Source: Planctomycetota bacterium (GTDB lineage Bacteria > Planctomycetota > Phycisphaerae > Sedimentisphaerales > SG8-4). From it: a stretch of DNA of 7,321 nt. Positions 5,298 to 7,321 of the stretch are shown here, in pieces (within the stretch, counting starts at the first letter, position 1; the number at the start of each line of letters is the position of its first letter). The position numbers and the translations under genes are program-made. Below the pieces are notes generated by a model. The model made no database searches and was not told the DNA's origin. It saw nothing but the letters and a program-made list of their open reading frames with translations. The stretch is from the NCBI GenBank assembly GCA_030607345.1, contig JAUWKC010000080.1, positions 1 to 7,321 on the forward strand, in the 5' to 3' direction.

Positions 5298-7022
5298 TCA
5301 TTTTTTCTTAAAGACGATTATCTCCGGGCTCATCCAGTACAGCCATTGCCGTCGGTCCAAAGGCCAGCTGGCGATGCTTAACGCGGTATGCTTAGGCGGG
5401 TAGAAGTGCCTCGACCAGAAACGAGCCGCCTCATCATAATTTACCTGCCCCGAAAGCAGGGCCTGCCTGAAGTCTCGGGTAGGCGTCTCATTTGGTGTAA
5501 GCCTTGGTTCGGTAATGATGATGTACTCTGGATATGAAGGCAGTCGCCCAGAGTCACTGTAATCCGCGGGCGGCTTCCAGGGACAGGCAAAGAAGCGGAA
5601 GCCCTGGGCGTAAAGCCTTGGTGCATAGCATATATTGCGTATGGCAGCCGCCACAACAGCTTTACGGTCGACGTTATCCGAGAACCATCGCTCCGTTTGC
5701 CTGCGGGAGTCATTGAGCATCTCCAGGTCAAGCCCGACACAGTAGACAAATGACAGCGCATAAACGAGCAAGACCACAGGGACGCGCCATCCAGGATGAA
5801 CCTTCCTGTACCTCAGTAAATCGGCGCAGCCCTTGCCCGCAAGTATGGCAAACCCGGCATAAGCCGGGAGAAAGTATCGTGGGTGAACCATCTTGATATT
5901 CATTACCACTATCACATAGAATGCAAGAAACGGAACGATTAAAAAGGCTGACTTCCAGGGATGCCTGATACCACAGCTTACCAGCGATAACACAGTAGCC
6001 CCCAGCAGCGCCCAGCCGAGCGAGCCGTACAGCATTTGACACGCCTGCCAAAGCAAAGGCATCTGTCCGGTGAAACCCTTATTGTAATCGACAACACCGC
6101 GGCCGCCAATCCAGACCGACATCCTTTCCGAAAACGCGCCTGGTGAGGTGAAAATCCCCTGCAGCAGCGCATAGACAAACAAAAACATCACCACCGCCGC
6201 AGCGACTTTTCTTGAGAAAACAGACAGCGCCGCGGTTTTGAGACTATGCCCATCGCCCCTGGCTTTGCCTGTCATTGCCAGCCAGAACGCCGGGACCATC
6301 CCCGCCAGGTATCCCAGTATGGCGTCCTTCGTGCAGATGCTGAGTGAAAAAAACAGCCCCATCAAAACATAGTGACGCATCTTGCCCACGTAAATGGCTT
6401 TTACCGTCCAGTAGATGCCCCATACGAACCAGAAGACACAAGGCATATCCACGTTGCCTACATGGCTGTAGAAAACAAAAAGTTGCGACAGCGCAAGCGC
6501 AAGCGCAGCCAGCAGCGCTGCCGGGTAGTCCCGGAAAAGATACATCGCAGTAAAAAATACCGCCACAACCGCACCTGTTCCCATCACGACGGAAATTATT
6601 CGGGAAATCTTTGCCAGCAGGTCCAGTCTCTGCAAATTCATTGAACGCGGCACATCCCGGCCGTCTGCCGTTGTGACCATGACAGGATTCTTCTGCCAGT
6701 GTTGCAACAGAGGCCGATAAAAAATAGCGTTTACGAGGAATTGCCCTCTCGGATATTTGTACTTCCACTGCCCGAACAGACGCGGCATCTCTCGCACAGT
6801 CGTAATACCTTCAATCGAGTCCGCCTGCCAGGGCACCAGCCCCGACCGTCCCCACTCCAGGCCGACGCTGTTTAGGACCAGACTGACCAGCACAACGGAT
6901 AGTAATCCGCCGAGACGCCAGCTGCTCCACCTGATGATGCGGCTGGCCGGCCGCTTCGGTTTGCTATGGGCCCGCCGCCCGCTTATTGTTCTGCTCGTCT
7001 TCTTTTTCTTTCGAGGGCTCAT
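5298..7022 (-). CDS. GT-C membrane glycosyltransferase (GT39 / ArnT-PMT-like)
   Basis: This 574-residue polytopic membrane protein resembles enzymes that move a sugar from a polyprenyl phosphate carrier to an acceptor on the outer side of the cytoplasmic membrane. A strongly basic cytoplasmic tail (1-31, with KKKK and many Arg) precedes the first helix (about 37-56). Further hydrophobic segments lie near 140-162, 167-187, 194-212, 219-247, 273-292, 330-350, 359-378, 384-400 and 413-431. The first external loop contains WQADSIEG, with Asp68 and Glu71 as candidate catalytic or metal-binding acids. GNVDMP (189-194) and HPRYFLPAY (380-388) match conserved positions of the GT39-like superfamily. 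Residues 436-574 form a soluble external domain (DSRRQTERWFSDN, then YPEYIIITEPR), as in ArnT relatives. ATG at 7022 has GGAAAG upstream and follows the preceding stop by 45 bases. I assign the superfamily with confidence; whether the acceptor is protein, lipid or polysaccharide is unknown. Confidence 0.87.
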   Translation of the reverse strand: MSPRKKKKTSRTISGRRAHSKPKRPASRIIRWSSWRLGGLLSVVLVSLVLNSVGLEWGRSGLVPWQADSIEGITTVREMPRLFGQWKYKYPRGQFLVNAIFYRPLLQHWQKNPVMVTTADGRDVPRSMNLQRLDLLAKISRIISVVMGTGAVVAVFFTAMYLFRDYPAALLAALALALSQLFVFYSHVGNVDMPCVFWFVWGIYWTVKAIYVGKMRHYVLMGLFFSLSICTKDAILGYLAGMVPAFWLAMTGKARGDGHSLKTAALSVFSRKVAAAVVMFLFVYALLQGIFTSPGAFSERMSVWIGGRGVVDYNKGFTGQMPLLWQACQMLYGSLGWALLGATVLSLVSCGIRHPWKSAFLIVPFLAFYVIVVMNIKMVHPRYFLPAYAGFAILAGKGCADLLRYRKVHPGWRVPVVLLVYALSFVYCVGLDLEMLNDSRRQTERWFSDNVDRKAVVAAAIRNICYAPRLYAQGFRFFACPWKPPADYSDSGRLPSYPEYIIITEPRLTPNETPTRDFRQALLSGQVNYDEAARFWSRHFYPPKHTALSIASWPLDRRQWLYWMSPEIIVFKKK

Positions 7023-7067
7023 TAAACAGCTTTCCGAAAACCTATCGGCCGGCCGAGAACGCCCGCT

Positions 7068-7321
7068 CTACAACTTGTGTGCTGTCACATACAAATTCGT
7101 CTGCAGAATAAGAGGCAGGCAGCGAAAATCTATGTGTTTGAAAACATAACTTACCGGTCCGAGTTTTTTTAGCTTTTTGAGCGTGAATTCATTTACGGGA
7201 TTCATCTTGACAAATCGTACTTCGAAACCGTGCCCGGTCAGTCGGCGTCTCAACCGGCCCGGCGTATGAAGCGAAGGGTGCGAGCGCCGCCACTTGAGCG
7301 ACCTGCTTGACAGCGTCTCAA
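7068..7321 (-). CDS. C-terminal end of a SAM-dependent methyltransferase (5' end outside window)
   Basis: An open frame enters from the right edge and ends at the TAG at 7068-7070, with 83 codons visible. The segment SLHTPGRLRRRLTGHGFEVRFV matches the C-terminal part of class I methyltransferases of the Methyltransf_11/23 type, where a His-x-Thr-Pro-x-x-Leu helix precedes a Gly-Phe-x-Val strand, and the last strand NLYVTAHKL also fits that fold. The SAM-binding motif would lie outside the window, so this is inferred from the tail only. A TTG at 7253 could be mistaken for a start, but the homologous segment begins upstream of it, so the gene continues to the right. It is 45 bases before the GT-C gene and probably in the same operon. 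Confidence 0.65.
   Translation of the reverse strand, partial: ETLSSRSLKWRRSHPSLHTPGRLRRRLTGHGFEVRFVKMNPVNEFTLKKLKKLGPVSYVFKHIDFRCLPLILQTNLYVTAHKL

Noticed and set aside
5441..6768. Minus-strand frames at 5441-5761, 5728-6051 and 6244-6768 inside the GT-C gene
   Set aside because: They are out of frame with the 574-codon membrane protein, whose helices and GT39-like motifs are continuous; I see no sign of a frameshift.
7045..7056. Perfect 12-bp palindrome TCGGCCGGCCGA between the partial methyltransferase and the GT-C gene
   Set aside because: It has no loop for a hairpin, no U-run and no nearby promoter boxes; GGCCGGCC also occurs within the GT-C coding region at 6945-6952, so it is probably incidental GC-rich sequence.

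Overview
The window looks like a piece of a planctomycete chromosome, most likely from the Phycisphaerae side of that phylum. The evidence is the leftmost gene: a secreted beta-propeller protein ending in a type I dockerin-like repeat (D-x-N-x-D-G-x-x-N-x-x-D followed by a Tyr-Trp-Leu end), a combination I associate with environmental Planctomycetes. This assignment is an inference from protein style; there is no rRNA or other marker gene here. All genes lie on the minus strand, so transcription runs from right to left.

Right to centre (7321 to 1705) is a block of glycan-assembly genes. In order of transcription they are: the C-terminal end of a SAM-dependent methyltransferase that enters from the right edge; a multi-spanning GT-C (GT39/ArnT/PMT-like) membrane glycosyltransferase; a 206-bp gap with a candidate internal sigma-70 promoter; a bifunctional methyltransferase-GT2 fusion; a second stand-alone methyltransferase; and a GT4 glycosyltransferase. 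The last three are packed with gaps of a few bases and probably form one translationally coupled unit. A coherent reading is that the GT2 domain loads a sugar onto a polyprenyl phosphate, the GT-C enzyme uses such a lipid-linked sugar on the outer face of the membrane, and the GT4 and methyltransferases extend and methylate a cell-surface or secreted glycan. No sugar or acceptor can be named from the sequence.

Left (1704 to 1) is a separate transcription unit. A 238-bp spacer carries two small hairpins just after the GT4 gene, then phased A-tracts and a near-consensus sigma-70 promoter, a leader of about 90 bases with a short palindrome, and a strong Shine-Dalgarno site. The gene it drives runs off the left edge. 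It has no stop codon in the window, so it is easily missed, but its 488 visible codons are unmistakable: signal peptide, six-bladed beta-propeller, a cysteine-containing beta-rich module, and the first dockerin repeat.

No gene-free stretch exceeds 300 bases. I see no tRNA, rRNA, CRISPR array, insertion sequence or integrase. I do not see a clearly new defence or mobile system. The most noteworthy items are the orphan dockerin protein and its promoter, and the methyltransferase-GT2 fusion with an altered SAM-binding motif.
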